Source: Alisma plantago-aquatica (taxonomy: Eukaryota > Streptophyta > Magnoliopsida > Alismatales > Alismataceae). Taken from it: a stretch of DNA of 64,000 nucleotides. Each line of letters opens with the position of its first letter. Position 1 is the first letter of the stretch. Under the pieces are notes generated by a model. It was not told the origin of the DNA. It made no database searches and saw only the letters and a list, made by a program, of their open reading frames with translations. Shown one piece after another: positions 1-12,962 of this stretch. The stretch covers positions 1,395,360,363 to 1,395,424,362 of the forward strand of contig OY856410.1 in NCBI GenBank assembly GCA_963693085.1, in the 5' to 3' direction. The position numbers and the translations under genes were made by a program.

Positions 1-262
1 GAGGAGGTCGACATGCTGAATGAGATATACGGAACACGGGAACTGGTATCTTGTTCGGAATCGTTGCTCTCACTGCAATGTGACTTGTATGCGAGTACAG
101 GCGATTAGCGTATATAGAGAGCAAGTGTGTTAGCAAAACTATAATCCCGTTGCTCTGTTATCTTTACTCAGTAGAATAAGCAACAGCTTGGCAACGTGTG
201 TGATGGAGCGGTGGAATCGGTCGCTGTAGTTTGTTTTTCAGTAAAACGATCACATCTGATCG

Positions 263-270
263 TATAAATA
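263..270 (+). promoter_or_regulatory. TATA box of the 677-1120 gene
   Basis: TATAAATA lies about 410 bases upstream of the first ATG of the small secreted-protein gene. Transcription would start near 295, giving a long 5' leader of about 380 bases. A weaker TATATA at about 112-117 is an alternative. This is a motif match only; no transcript evidence is available. Confidence 0.45.
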
Positions 271-676
271 AGAGGAGCACAAACCGTAAAGCTGTATAGG
301 TTCACAGCACAAATCTCTCCTTGATTTTTCTTATGTTGTGTTTAAATCGTTCAAGTTCCACAGTATTCGCGAGTATTTGTTCCTTGGTTTGGCAACTACA
401 AAGTGAACGCCATCTTTACGTGCGGCCGTTGTGGTTTAGTTAGAGAAATGCTGGGTTTTAAAATGGTACCTAAGACGGATTCTTCAAGCCTCTAGGGCGC
501 TGATGTTGGATCTGCCGTTGCTGGTCATTGTGCTATTCTTTCGGAAACCGGAGTCTGCACGTGTCATTTATTTTGGAAAAGAAAATAACAATTTTGCATA
601 CTTGAACCAACCCTAGTTGTTGCGAAATTACAAACATCATCTCAAGCATTGACGCCCAACCCTCCAAATTACAGAG

Positions 677-1120
677 ATGGAACACTGTGCAGTAATGGCC
701 GCCATGTCCCCAAGCAAGCTCATTGCGGCGGTTCTTCTATGTGGGCTCTTCCTCCTTTCTAAACATGCTACATTCACTTCAGCCCGACCTCAGCCGTCTG
801 CTGCTCTTTTGCCGGCGGCGTCTGCTATCAACTACCAGCCTCAGCCGCAAGGTTCTGCCGCCACAAATGTCACCGTAGCAATAGCCTCAGACACGGGCGG
901 AACGAACGTCAAACCCCACTCTCACGGCAGAACTGACCGGATTCGAAACGGCCAAGTTGCCACTCAAGCAGGTGCCGTCGTCTCCTCTGACCAAATTTTA
1001 AACCAACCTCCGGCAGAGTATGGAGATTTTCCATGCGACCCTGACGAACCAGACTGTCCGGATTACGCTGACGCACCTGTAGGCCCTTACGACCCGGATG
1101 GCCCGCCGTACGTACGGTGA
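677..1120 (+). CDS. small putative secreted protein, 147 aa
   Basis: I do not recognise the family. The protein begins with a signal-peptide-like segment: a short polar start, a Lys, then a hydrophobic run LIAAVLLCGLFLL at about residues 16-28, followed by a Ser/Ala-rich stretch that could be cleaved near residues 35-37. The middle is Pro/Ala/Gln-rich and low in complexity. The C-terminus (about 113-147) is acidic, with DY, YGD and PYDPDGPPY motifs and two Cys six residues apart. Three in-frame ATGs exist (677, 695, 704); the third has the strong context GCCGCCATG and gives the more canonical signal peptide. GC content and codon use are richer than in the surrounding AT-rich DNA, which supports a real gene. 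A single-exon precursor of a tyrosine-sulfated-type signalling peptide, or a small cell-wall protein, are possibilities only. Confidence 0.55.
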   Translation: MEHCAVMAAMSPSKLIAAVLLCGLFLLSKHATFTSARPQPSAALLPAASAINYQPQPQGSAATNVTVAIASDTGGTNVKPHSHGRTDRIRNGQVATQAGAVVSSDQILNQPPAEYGDFPCDPDEPDCPDYADAPVGPYDPDGPPYVR

Positions 1121-1640
1121 TCCCATTGGTTCTTAATGGTTTAGATCTTTAGATTTGTGTTTTTTGTTACCATTTCTCTCTCTCGTAGTTAATACATATA
1201 CAATGTCTTTCATGTTAGAACAATGTCACCGACGTTCGTGGGTTATGTTCCTTTTAAACAGTTGTGTGACTGTGAAGTTGTTGATTGGAGCTTGTATTGG
1301 TACTGGTTCCTAAATAATTCTGGTTGCTATGATGTTTATTTGATGAATTTGATAGAAGAAGAAAAATCCTCCAAATCTACTATTCTACTACTACTCCAGT
1401 AATCCGTGGACTCCTCCGTCCGATTCACTCCAACAACCTACAGACTCCTCCACTTAAATATACCAACTACCATCCTTGTAAAAAACTTTCAATAACGTGC
1501 TTGGAAGAACTCAATCCGAGTATCCTCGAGGCAGACCATTGCCGCTTCCTGGATGATTTGGAAGATCTGTCTGTATGACAAGAGGATATTCTTCATGTAT
1601 CCAAGTGTTGTTGGTAGGGATGAGGTTTGTGGCTGTATCA
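1121..1640 (+). other. 3' flank of the host gene
   Basis: T-rich sequence after the stop codon with AATACATA-like elements near 1190, suitable for plant polyadenylation, followed by non-coding DNA. No further exon was recognised. Confidence 0.3.
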
Positions 1641-1771
1641 TGTATGCCTTATATGATAGAGACAATTAAGTTTCTGCGTAACCGATATTGGCAGACGACC
1701 AGCGTTAATGGCCCGTTTGGTTGGGCTGCATAGAAACACATGCGGTACCAAGTACATGAGTTTTCCAACTC

Positions 1772-2012
1772 TTTCCGTTTGGTTGCGTGCGGCAGGATCG
1801 CAAGGTGCGGAAACAAACTCCATAGACCTTTTCTGTCCTCTGTAAAACCCGGAAAACTGACCGCGAGCAAATTGGGCGCGGTTCGTTCCCATCTTTCAGG
1901 CAGCCGTAGCGATGTGCATAGCTCTATCTCTCCCAAGTTTCATTCTAGCAATCCACCGTCCATGCTCGATGTTAGATCCCTACGTACAACCTGCTTCGCA
2001 CCAAACGAAAAC
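1772..2012. mobile_element. possible MITE-like inverted-repeat unit
   Basis: The arm CGTTTGGTTGCG at about 1776 is roughly inverted at 1994-2008 (CGCACCAAACG), and both arms extend to a GCAGG/CCTGC block. The enclosed 240 bases are GC-richer than the flanks. A further CCGTTTGGTTG at about 1713 may be an outer arm. No clear target duplication was found, so a decayed MITE is only one reading; the short ORFs here are not credible genes. Confidence 0.3.
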
Positions 2013-5000
2013 AAATGGAAAACAAATGGACGGCAAAGTTTAGAATTCGTGATTATTTGATATCAAATCGGCATCCTAATAGGTAGATGCCAACCAGAAT
2101 GCTTGCAACTTGACTTTTTCTACCATTCCAAACTAAAGAACAACAAGTTTTATTTTGGAAGATAGGAAGCCTGGAAAGTAATTATAACGTTAAGGTTCCT
2201 TATCGTCATTATTTGATAACTTAAGGAGTTTACTTAATGGAGACTAAGTCATGTCGTCATATTATATAAGAATATGCCCTCTGTCTCAATAGGGCATTAG
2301 GACAATATGCATTATTAGTAGAATAGGCATAAAGATGAAGACCAATGTCTTGTGACACTGATATTGAGAGACACACAAAAATTTAGTTGTACGAATTTGC
2401 ATATAAGTAGTACGTCAAATATCTAATTTATAAACGAACGCCGATACACTTAATATGATTAAAATGTATTAGATATTAGAATGTATAACAATATGATTCT
2501 AAATGGTAATAGTGTTTATCTTGATTTTTTTTTTAATCTGATATTCTATGTCCAAATACATCATGAAGCTCATGAAGATATTATTGTTTTGAAGAAGGAA
2601 ATTATTTTTTACTTTGTACTAAATTTGACCAGTCTTTGTGTTTTCATCTCTTAATAATAGTTATTTGCTCATTTTAAGACATTTATCAATATCTCGGGTT
2701 TAGTATTAAACTAAATTTCATGATTTTTTTTATCGCATGTTTGACAATATTGTGTCAACCTATTTGTCTTTCTTTGGTTCTTATGACATAAAATAAATCT
2801 GATATTTTTCTTATCGATTACAGTTTTCCATAGTCCTGTCTTACAGAATTCTAGGAAACGGCATCATATTACAAAAGAATTCAAATTTACATGGAACTTT
2901 ATACTTAGATACAAATACATGACATTTTTCAACGATGTCTACTTAAAAGGTAAAATTTACTATATTTCTTAACAATGAAGAATAATTGTTGAGACAAGAA
3001 TCTATCCAATTATAGTGAAATACCCATAAGAAGAGTCATTTCTTGAAGAACTAGAATAGTTATATGAATATAGTGTAACCCTAAAATACGACATAAGTTG
3101 ATGATATCATCACATGTGTGACAAATTTCAATTAAAAAATGCATTTCCATTTCAATAGTATCATGCATGTACCATCTTGTATAGCACTATGGAAGAAGTT
3201 ACTTAGATGAGATTTATAGTAACTGGATTCAATTCCAAATATCCAATAATAACTATGTAGTCTTTCTTGATTGAAGAAGAAAAACGTGTATAATTTCTTC
3301 TAGAACAAAAAATTATGTTTTTAATGAATCATTGAAGAAGAAAGTAAAACACTTGACTTCAATTAATTCCAATATTTTAAAATAATAAAGAATTGATATA
3401 TAATTATTATTTAAAATAATAAATTTAGCTTAAATTCATTTAAAAAGGTATTATTATGAAATATTGTAGTGACATTATTTATTGTCATTGTTTGCTCAAA
3501 TCTGTAAATGGTTAATAAATGTTGTAGTTTCTATTAATAGAAATACAATATAACGAAATGATGATGTTTACATGTACATGCCTATCATGTACGCATTTTT
3601 TAATAAAATAATTGTACGTGGTATTATTATTTATGTTAGAATCTACTTTTAACTCAAACTTGAATGATAAGCTCTAAAGCTAACTGAGGATCATTGTTCC
3701 TACCAAATGAGGAACATTGTTAGTATTTTATATTTTCTTCTAGAGAAAAATGATCCAGTCCATGCAGAAAACTATGAATGAACTCTCCCGGTGTGGAAAA
3801 AATACATGAAGTATGAGAAATAAATTTATACTATATATTAAAAATAAGGTAGTCGTGTTATAGTACGAGTGAGAATATGTGTTGCTGACAATGAGTAGGT
3901 TTTTCCTTGGTAGTCACTCTTACTTTAGCGGCGTAATTTTAGATATGTATCCCTATATTTGTTATCGTTAGAATTTCAAACTTAAAATATGAGAACTACA
4001 CTATTTTATGTAAGGGCACCATGAAAGTGATGTTGCCTTAATATTATGTCTAATAAGAGGAAAATAAGAGATGTTAAAAGCATTATGAAGAACTTATTTG
4101 TAAATTTTCTTATTTTTAATGACTTCAATGGCACTACAATATCTTAAGTTGTTTCATTGATATGAATGTCTACTTATACACTGCTAATTTATGAATGGAA
4201 AGTGAAAATGATAATGGGTCACACTAAAACTATATTAGAAATTGAGGATCGAGATAAAAAATCATATTATAATACTTTTAAAAGATATTTACAAAATGAA
4301 TGAAAGAGATATTTTGGTATTATAATGAAAGAAGTTATAGAAGAAGAAACAAGGGCTTCTTTGTTCATGGACAAGGGAATAATAAGTAATATATTCATAT
4401 CATCTAATGCATGTTCAATTACTAAGTAATTATATAGTATCTACTATAAAACAAGAAGTATGGTACTGATATTTTTTCATGGAGGGCATTTTACTCTTTT
4501 GTTTCTATGAAAATTTATTTTGGTAACACCTTGCATTTTTTTAAAGTAGAGTTCTCTATGTAACTAATTGATTAAACACAAGTAACAATTTGAATGAAAT
4601 GCTCGATAATTTGAACTTGCAAGTTATCTTTACGTTCTAATATGTTAGAAATAGTACATATATTTTCAATAAAAAATTTTAAAGTGATAACTACTTCTCA
4701 ATAATTTAGATAATGGTTTTCTACAGCGATTCACATGAATGTAATCAATGAGTTGAACTTTAATATTTCTTATTTTGTAGATATTTGTAGATGTAAATCA
4801 TGTTATATCTCATTTCTATATGTTATAGTCCCAGAATCACATGAAGGGTGGCATATACTTCTTATTGAAAATGTAGCCAATTACAAGACACTTTGAAGAT
4901 TCTTTATGCTACAACTCATTTATTTAAGAAAAGAAAGTAATTGATAGTTCATTTCATAAAATATTTATTGTAAATTTCCTTTTTCCTTTTATGTTGACAA

Positions 5001-8000
5001 ATTTCAATTATTCTAGATCCTTATATTCCATTAATAAAGGATAATATTAATAAAATATAGAATTCAAAATTTAAGTAGAAAAATTACAATAGGGATTTCT
5101 GTGTGATAGAAATGAAAATACTAGACACTACATTCAAAAATAATTGATACAATGATGTGATAAAAAGTAGATTATGATTTTAGAACCATAAAAATAGTTA
5201 CATAACAATATAAAAGTCCAAAACATTACAAGGGAAAAAATGTAAGAGAAATCAAATTGTAAAAGTTGGTATCCAGTTTTCTATCATGTTTCTCTAGTAT
5301 AACAATCCTTACCTCTACGAATAGATTTATAATGTAATTATTTGTTATCTTCTACTTTAATTTGTTATACAATAATGGCATATGTAGAGCACATGTGTTA
5401 GCTAGTAACATAAGAAGTGTGGTCAAGCACCATTATAGATCATTGAATCTTGGGGTTCACCGGCCAAAATATGTGTCAAACATCGATGAATCCCACAAAC
5501 TAAAATCTTCTAATGTAGATGTGACAGAAGTTGGAGTTGTTGTTCAGAGAGTAAATATCATATTGGCCTCCCAACACAACAAGAGGAGAATAATAAAATC
5601 ATCTTGTGGGTTTTGAAGTAAAGACAAGTGATCTAGCATAGCAAGAATTCTGATCACATGTTCCCTAGAAAGCTCCACAGAAAAGTATGAGTTTGTGAAA
5701 TAGAATCGCCTCGAATCTTCACTCTACGTCCAAGGTCAGAGATGTCGACATGGAATGTACCTAACTTTGAGTATAACCTAGGGTTATCAAAGGGTTGGTA
5801 TACTTTTATCTTCTTAATATTGAGATGAAGATCAAGTCTACTCCTTGTGTTTGGGTAAGAGATAGTACCTTGAAACCTTTGTCGTATCACCAAATAGGGT
5901 GCCATCATCAAGATTAAAAGTAAGAAGGTTAAGGTGACAGTCACCCTTTAATTTCAATAAAATAAGATGGAGAACGTATAAAAAATAGAAAGGTTATATA
6001 GGGTCATCTTGTTGCACACTAGTTGTGAGAGAAGAGACTCACTTTGATTCATGCAGAGGGGAGTGGGTGCTATAGTAAAAAATTCAATGCAACGTGCAAT
6101 AGCTAGAGAATGAAGATGAACCTCCTAAAATTTGATGGATCTAATAACCATTACAAATGTAAAAAAAATAGAAAGGGATATTTTTGTAGAGTTGGGTGGT
6201 TTCATTAGAAAAATAAGATATAAAAACACAAACTAGTTTTTTTTTACATGTTCATGATGAAAAGCATCGAGTGGTATTTTCCAATGAAAAATGCCCAAAA
6301 AAGCATCGAGATGCATTTTCCCAATGAAAATTTTCAAAAAAGTTGGTTTTCCACATTACACTTGAAACATCACTTTGGGTGGAGTTTGTGTGTTCATTTT
6401 TTTTCTCTTTTGGGCCACCCATTCAAGGTTGTTTCTTCATTCCATATTTATAGTGTCCAACCACCCCGTGTAGTACATGAGTTAGCCAAGATTTGGCTCG
6501 ATCTTTTCTATATCATGTATTCAAATTGTAATGTCATTGGCTAGTCTTAAACAAATCCTTAATTGACATTGACTCAATCCTGTTCCAATTTGGTTTGAGT
6601 TGGTCTCATTTAGATCAAGCTATGTATTATTCATCTTGGAAATTTTCCCTAGAGTTGAGTTCTGAGATTACAAACATTGTAGATATGGATATGTTTAATC
6701 CCAATCTTAACACTCAGATTATATTGTTGTAATAATCAAAACATGTTTCCATTTAGTAGAGAAGGGTTTAAGGATGGATAATGAAGGGTCTCTCCCTCCC
6801 TTAATGAGCAATAACATTTTTTGTAAATATTGAATATATTCGATTTGTGGAGATATGAATTTATCGTTTGAATTCTGCTATCATATCCATAAACTTACTC
6901 ACATGCTAAAGAACCTAGGTTCAGATGGCAAAAGATTATGGTAAGTTATTGATTCCAAAGGCCTCATCGGGATTGACTCTAGTGGTGAAAGTGAATTGGA
7001 CAAAAAGTCACAACTTATGCCCATTATGATGTTGATCATGACATCATTTATTGGTACAAGTGTTATTCTTACTTTATATTGATTGTAAAAGATGTTAGGA
7101 TTGAATATTCTTCCATAATTGGATATAGGTCTTGACTCCCATACAAAATTGTTGTAAAAAAGAACTCACAACAAAAGCCATGGTAGCATTTCACTGGAAA
7201 AGTTGGATGAGTCTTGCTAATGTCTATATGAGGCTAGAAGCATGCCATGGTGATTTACATGAAAAGAATGATCTAATTGTTTTGGGAACAAGACGAAGGA
7301 ACATCATGGTTAAAAAGTTGAGTTTACTTTGAGTATGTGCAACGTGCATAGTCTAGTTTCACGTGCGTGTAGATGGCTGGTGTAAGAACATGTATTTTTG
7401 CTTCTTTTACTTCACTGTTACAACTAAAAAAAGTATTATTATTAAGTGGGGCTTTATTTTGATATCTTAATTAGTAGTTTTGTATATAAGCCGCTGGAGG
7501 AAAACTCATAAAACAAATGATCCTTTAATATTAGTATGAGTCAACAATAGTTCTTTTAATCAAGTTATTGACTCAAAGTCATACAACAATTATGAATGAG
7601 TTTCAAGTTTATTTATAATCTAAATATCCTTTATCTAGATTAAATTAAGTTTAACTTAGGTAGAAACTATTGGGCATAAGAGTTTTCTAATTAAATTCCA
7701 TTATTTTTTATAATGTGGGGAGAGTAATAGAAAGTTTCTCTTAAAATGTCAGACCAACATGACACACATGTTGGCATATAGAAAATCTAGAAATTGATTC
7801 ATTTTATATAAATAGAAAAACCAAAAATCAATTACATAGAATATTTAATGTCTCATGTAGTCGATGGTCCTTGAATCTAAGATTGACAACTAATGCATCG
7901 TCTCCCACCCTGTTACAAAGAGGGTAAGAGAAAAAATAACAACTCTTTCTAAATCTCCCATCCTCTCTTCTTCTACTCAACTCCTCCAACCCCAAAAATT

Positions 8001-8597
8001 ATCTCAATCAATCCCCCTCACCTTCCAAGTACATTGATCCCTAGTAGGAAGAAAATGGCAAAGTGGAACATAAACACCCAACCTCCCTCTCTTAGTCACG
8101 ACTAGGGTTTCTCTCGTACATGTCTAAAACTATGGGAAGCACTATAAGGATGTGTACCATTGAACACTAGTGTCAATTGCATCCCTAGAAGCCTAAACCC
8201 CTTATAGAGCCACCACCTTCATTTCTAGAAAAGTCCATCACTCACTAAAGAACCAGGTCATCTTAGGAAAGTTCAGTTGGCTTGTAGTTCCATGTGACTA
8301 TAATGAGGGCAATTTAGGTCTTTTTTTGTTGTCCCTTTGGGCGAGGGGCCATTCTTGTCCACCACCACTAGCCTTCTTCTCTAGAAATAAAAAGCAGTCT
8401 CAGATGTTGTCGAAGCCACCATCCAACTCCTCGAGGTCCAACATATCTCCCTCAATATTTTCTCAGCATAAAACAAAGGTAATTATCTTTGTCTTCTTCT
8501 TCTTCCTCTGACATCTATTCCTGACAAACCCAAACACCCCTTTTGTTGCTCCAACCATCCCAAGACTCGAGTAATGGCTCATTGGCCTTGAAATAGT
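2013..8597. other. AT-rich intergenic DNA, no gene seen
   Basis: Very AT-rich, full of stops in all frames, with homopolymer runs. ORFs of 60-98 codons near 5362, 5654, 6248 and 7132 have no recognisable domain and biased, AT-driven composition, so I do not call them genes. Probably ancient decayed repeats; no LTR pair, terminal repeat or RNA gene was found. Confidence 0.6.
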
Positions 8598-8614
8598 CAC
8601 TACTACAAAAAATG
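8598..8614 (+). repeat. CACTA left terminal inverted repeat
   Basis: CACTACTACAAAAAATG, paired with 9549-9565 on the opposite strand. Confidence 0.92.
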
Positions 8615-8969
8615 GTTTTTACAATAGTTCATTTTTCCATTTTACAACGGGTGTCAACTGTTGTATTAGATCACGTGGTCTTATGGGGGGGTTCTTTATA
8701 CAACAGGTGTTGCACATGTTGTAATATATGTATTTTATACAACAGTTAATACATGTTGTAGATCATTGAACACACCTGTTGTAATAGGTGTGTTGTATAT
8801 AACATGTTGAGACAAAAGGAAAATACACCTAGACACAAGGTTTCGAACTTCAGACCACTTGAAAGTATGGCATATCTCAAACCGTTGAACCAGTTTCATT
8901 TTATGCAACACATATATTCTTTGTTGTACATATACAACAAATGACGTGCAAACCTGCTGTGTGATTGTG

Positions 8970-9420
8970 GTCTATTACAATGGGTAACTATTACAATAGG
9001 TGAAAGTCTATTGTGTAATTATAGTATACTACAATGGGTTATAGTATGTTGTGTAATGATGGTCTATTACAACGGGTTAACTTATGTGACTATTACAACG
9101 GGTAGAGCATGTTGTGTAATTATGATCTTTTACAGCAGGTTAGAGTATGTTGTGTAATGATGGTCTATTACAACGGGTTAACATACATGACTATTACAAC
9201 GGGTTAGAGCTTGTTGTATAATTATGATCTTTTACAACGGTTTAGAGTATGTTGTGTAATGATGATCTATTACAACAAGTTAGCATACATGATTATTACA
9301 ATGGGTTAGAGCATGTTGTGTAATTATGGTCTTTTACAATGGGTTTGAGTATGTTGTAATATTACAGTCTTTTACAACAATTTAGCACCTATTGTAGTAT
9401 CACATATACTACAACGATTT
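8970..9420. repeat. internal tandem repeats of the CACTA element
   Basis: About 3.5 imperfect copies of a unit of roughly 117 bases, each of two related halves built as GTATGTTGTGTAATGATGG-TCTATTACAACGGGTTA. CACTA elements carry repeated subterminal motifs bound by a transposase-associated factor (TNPA in En/Spm); here the motif density extends through most of the element. Confidence 0.75.
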
Positions 9421-9548
9421 TGTCCCATTGTATATAACTTGTGTTGTATAAAATATATAATTCACAACACACAAATAGATTTTTTGTAAAAGATATGCTA
9501 ACTACAACACAACCAACAGAACTGTTGTGTTTTTCCCGTTGTAGAAAG

Positions 9549-9565
9549 CATTTTTTGTAGCAGTG
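9549..9565 (-). repeat. CACTA right terminal inverted repeat
   Basis: CATTTTTTGTAGCAGTG on the plus strand, the inverted partner of 8598-8614 with one difference. Confidence 0.92.
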
Positions 9566-9568
9566 AGT

Positions 9569-11329
9569 ATTGTGGATTTGGCCATGTCCTTGGCAAGGGT
9601 TATTGTGGTGCATGTTGGAGAATTATCCATCACATTGATCTCCATAGTTGAGTAGATTCCTAGGTGGGGAACAATCCTCAGGGTTAAATAACCATCCTAC
9701 CCTCCAGTGTGTGCCAATCCAAGGCAAAAACTGAGTAACAAGGGGTTAATTCCCCTTTCTACTTTATTTATGTTGGATTTAAAAAAAAAGGAAATACGCC
9801 AATGTGGTAGCCTTCTATTAGTCCATGTAGGTTTAGTTTAAATATTTGTATATTTTTATCCCTTTTTTAGTATATAGTTAATATATATGTCATTTTAATG
9901 GGCAAAAAATGTTGAATCTAATTACCATATTTTTAGTTTCATTTTCTTCAAGAGTTCTTTTGGAATCCCCTAAAGCAAAACCCTAAGCTTTAGTGTATTT
10001 ATCACAACTTGAATACAAGAATGAATCATATAGTTGGATAATGACATGTTTAATGCAAATATACTTTTTACTTAATATGAATAAGCAAATTTTGGTACAA
10101 TAATATGAATGAAGGAATTTAGGGTTCAACAAGAAGATTAGAGTTTCTACTCCCAAATTAAGGATCCATGGAAACTAACCCTATCTGTCAATCCTAACCC
10201 TAAATAATACAAACCCCAAAACCTAAGATCCTGGCCTATCCTCAAAATCCTAGCTAAGGACTTTTGATAAAGTTAGTAGCACCTTAGCACTCAATCTGAT
10301 TTTTCATATTGAATCATAGAACATAAGTCTTGATTGGACATTTCTCTAAATAAAGCATGTGAGTTAACTACGAGTTAACTATATTCCATTTTTGAAGATT
10401 CCCAAAGTTTATTTGAAGTTTATTCTTTATCCAAATTGCCTTGGTTGATTTGATTCCTACAATTTTTAAAGATTTAAGTGTATCACTTATACAGTCTAAA
10501 TAATATTAGAACCCAATAACGAATCTCATAAGGGAGTTATAGGGGATAACACTCCTAAAATCTAAGGAAATATCACTAGGAGAGTGGGTGCAAATCAATC
10601 TCATAAGGTGAAAATAATACATTGTTGGGACAATCACCATGGGATCTATTGTTGGAGAAAACTATATAAGATTCCATTGTTAGAATAAAGAATAGCACAC
10701 CAAATGAGACAGGAAAATTATGATTGGAAATGTAAACCTAATTCATAAGTTCATTACCTCTAATTATTTGATCGTATATTGTTATATATGTTGTTAATAT
10801 TACATGCCCCCATTTTGAGTGCACCCACATAGACATTATAGTAATATACTAACAGTCTTTTGTTGGTTAGCATTATAGATTAGATGTATATATAAAGAGT
10901 AATGGAATGGACTACAAGATAACTAAATAATAATTCATAAAACTGATGACACTTGGAGGATAATTTATTTTTAGTTATTTTCCTTCATAACTATTAGTAT
11001 TCCTCTCATTTTTTAGAATCATGTAACTCCTTTGAGGATATCTTATCTTGCCTATTTTTGTCGACAATACTTTAAAATTTAACTGTTATTGGGTGTTTAT
11101 CATCAATATGGATCTTGAAAATATATGAAAATGTCCCTTGCCTCTCTACTCTTCCTGTATTAGGGATAACAGGATGGGGGAGCCCGTATAGTGAGTTTCA
11201 CATGTTGTTACGTGTAGCAAACATTGCCTCCCCACCAACCCTACCTCCTATCCCCCTGATACACTTGTTGTACCTACCACCCATCACATGTTCCCACCCA
11301 TCCCCCAACACTTATGCTCTAAATTTTTT
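9569..11329. other. intergenic DNA, no gene seen
   Basis: AT-rich with scattered CCCTAA-like words and no reading frame showing a domain. Possibly the decayed upstream part of the chromovirus whose pol end follows, but no motif supports that. Confidence 0.4.
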
Positions 11330-12215
11330 GGGTATTTGGTATATTCACCTAAGATTTATTGAGTTTTCCTATAACAACATTTGTTAGAGAATCATAGACA
11401 TGGAATCTTATGAGGCATTGTATGACAAGTGTTGTAGATCATTTGTTTGATGGTTTGAAGCGAGTGCATTCAATTGTTGTGTCTTGAGTTTGTGAACCAT
11501 ATCAAGGATAAGATCGAGGTGATCAGAGAGTAGTTGAGTCAGATCAATATAGGTAGAAGTTGAATGTTGACAACAAGCATAGACAATATGTGTTCTAGGT
11601 TGGAGGTATTTTGCATCTCAAGGGCATGTTTAATGTTTCTATATTAAGGAAGTGTTAGCTTTATACAAAGTTGTGATGATTTTTAGTTATGGGTTAAGTT
11701 GCCTCCCTAGTTCATGAGGCCTTTACCTATCATAAATCAAGAATGTGTCAATTTAGAGTTCCAATCAGAGATTCATATGTTTTACAACATCTTTAACATT
11801 TCTATATTGTGAAAGTGTCATCTGAATACAAAGGTGTGTTGAGGTTCAGTTATGGGGTAAGTTTCCTACCTAGTTCATGAGGTCTTACCCTATCATAAAT
11901 GAAGAACGTGGCTTACAAGTTAGAGTTCCAACCAAAGATTCATATGTTGCACCACATGTCTAATGTTTCCATATTGAGGAAGTGCCATCTGAATACAAAG
12001 CAGACAATTCAGCCAGTCAAGGTTCATTTAGAATGTCTCGTACATCGAGGGCTTGATGTTGACCCTAATGAATGTATTCAAAAGTTTAGGAACCCGGATA
12101 TAGTCTTGGTGAAGGTGTTGTGGCATCATCAGGGAAAAGAGTAGGGCACATGGAAAATAGAGGATGAGATGCACAAGAAGTACCCAATTTTTTTTCTTAG
12201 TATTTTGGGAGAGGA
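11330..12215 (+). pseudogene. decayed 3' end of chromovirus pol (integrase C-part and chromodomain)
   Basis: Conceptual translation in shifting frames gives recognisable Ty3/gypsy pieces: IEFSYNN near 11355, matching the conserved integrase-core tail that reads VEFAYNN in intact elements, followed by an ESYEALYDKCC segment. At 11899-12144 comes a VFHVSMLRK-like stretch (MSNVSILRKC) and then VLVKVLWHHQGKE, the chromodomain-type end of Tekay/Del chromoviruses. The fragment is broken by stops and frameshifts and contains a local tandem duplication. It belongs to the same lineage as E3 but is more decayed. The upstream pol parts (RT, RNase H) were not found. Confidence 0.75.
11623..11990 (+). repeat. 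imperfect tandem duplication, about 167-bp unit
   Basis: The segment beginning TTTAATGTTTCTATATT at about 11630 recurs near 11790 and again near 11958, with the intervening blocks (GGTAAGTT-CCTAGTTCATGAGG-CATAAAT) also repeated. This is about two full units plus the start of a third, inside the chromovirus remnant. Confidence 0.75.
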
Positions 12216-12962
12216 ATCCTTATTGGGGGTACATGGTTGTAAGGACCTTATGTATAGTAACCTATAATCATGTGTGACAATAAATATCTAATGTTAGATT
12301 AAGTTTTGAACTCAAATGATTAAGTTTTAACTCTAATGCGACTAAAATTGTTCTTTATTTTCCCTAATTTGTAGTTTCTATGTACTTTTGTGTAATAATG
12401 TGTAAATTTACCATAATTGAAGAAAGGAATTGAACTTTAATGTAAATTTACTTGACATGTGTTTTTCTTCATAATCTTGCATGATTTGATTTGATTTGAT
12501 TTGGGCTCTTTTGAACTTAGTTTGATATAGGTTTCATTCTTAGTATGTAACCCTAACCCTAGCCAAAGTGTTGAACTCAAGAGAGGTCGATGACTTTGTT
12601 TGGTCATGCATGTTCATGACATGTGAACTCCAGGCATGTCATTTGGTGTCCATCCAAACTAATGGTAGTGTGAAACAATGGGAGTGTTGACTCAAATAAA
12701 TGATAATGATCCTAGATATGTCAACCAATGATGATGTAGATTAATGGTTATAGATCGATGGGCTTCCTTAGTGTCTCAATTGATGGAACTCATGGCTATG
12801 TCAATTAAAGGAGCTCTTGGTTGATGACTACATGATTGATGTGAAGGTTGGACAGAAAATCTATGAGAGATTTGGCTATGTAGACCAATGGTTCTTCTAG
12901 TTGAGGGTTTTTTAGACCTTTTGACCCCCCTTGGCTCTAAGAAATATCTTGCCCTCACCAAC
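12216..12962 (+). other. non-coding DNA, possible start of a chromovirus 3' LTR
   Basis: After the pol remnant, a G-rich stretch (ATTGGGGGTACATGG) is followed at about 12238 by TGTAAGGACC, the kind of polypurine tract/LTR junction expected after a chromovirus pol. The LTR would be split by E4 at 12962 and resume at 57448. No second LTR was identified, so this is tentative. A short (TTTGA)n run lies at about 12483-12505. Confidence 0.3.

Larger units (their letters stand above)
8598..9565. mobile_element. non-autonomous CACTA (En/Spm-type) transposon
   Basis: The left end is CACTACTACAAAAAATG and the right end, read inward on the other strand, is CACTGCTACAAAAAATG: one mismatch in 17, and similarity continues into an ACAA-rich subterminal part. 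The flanking trinucleotide AGT is present on both sides (8595-8597 and 9566-9568), the 3-bp target duplication expected of CACTA transposons. There is no transposase ORF in the 968 bases, so it must have moved with a helper. The interior is made of repeated ACAACGGG and TGTTGTGTAAT motifs. Confidence 0.93.

Noticed and set aside
5362..6544. Three ORFs of 84-98 codons in AT-rich DNA
   Set aside because: No domain, AT-driven composition, no promoter or leader logic; expected by chance in 7 kb.
12546..12562. Telomere-like TAACCCTAACCCTAG
   Set aside because: Two units only, within ordinary AT-rich DNA; CCCTAA words are common throughout the window.
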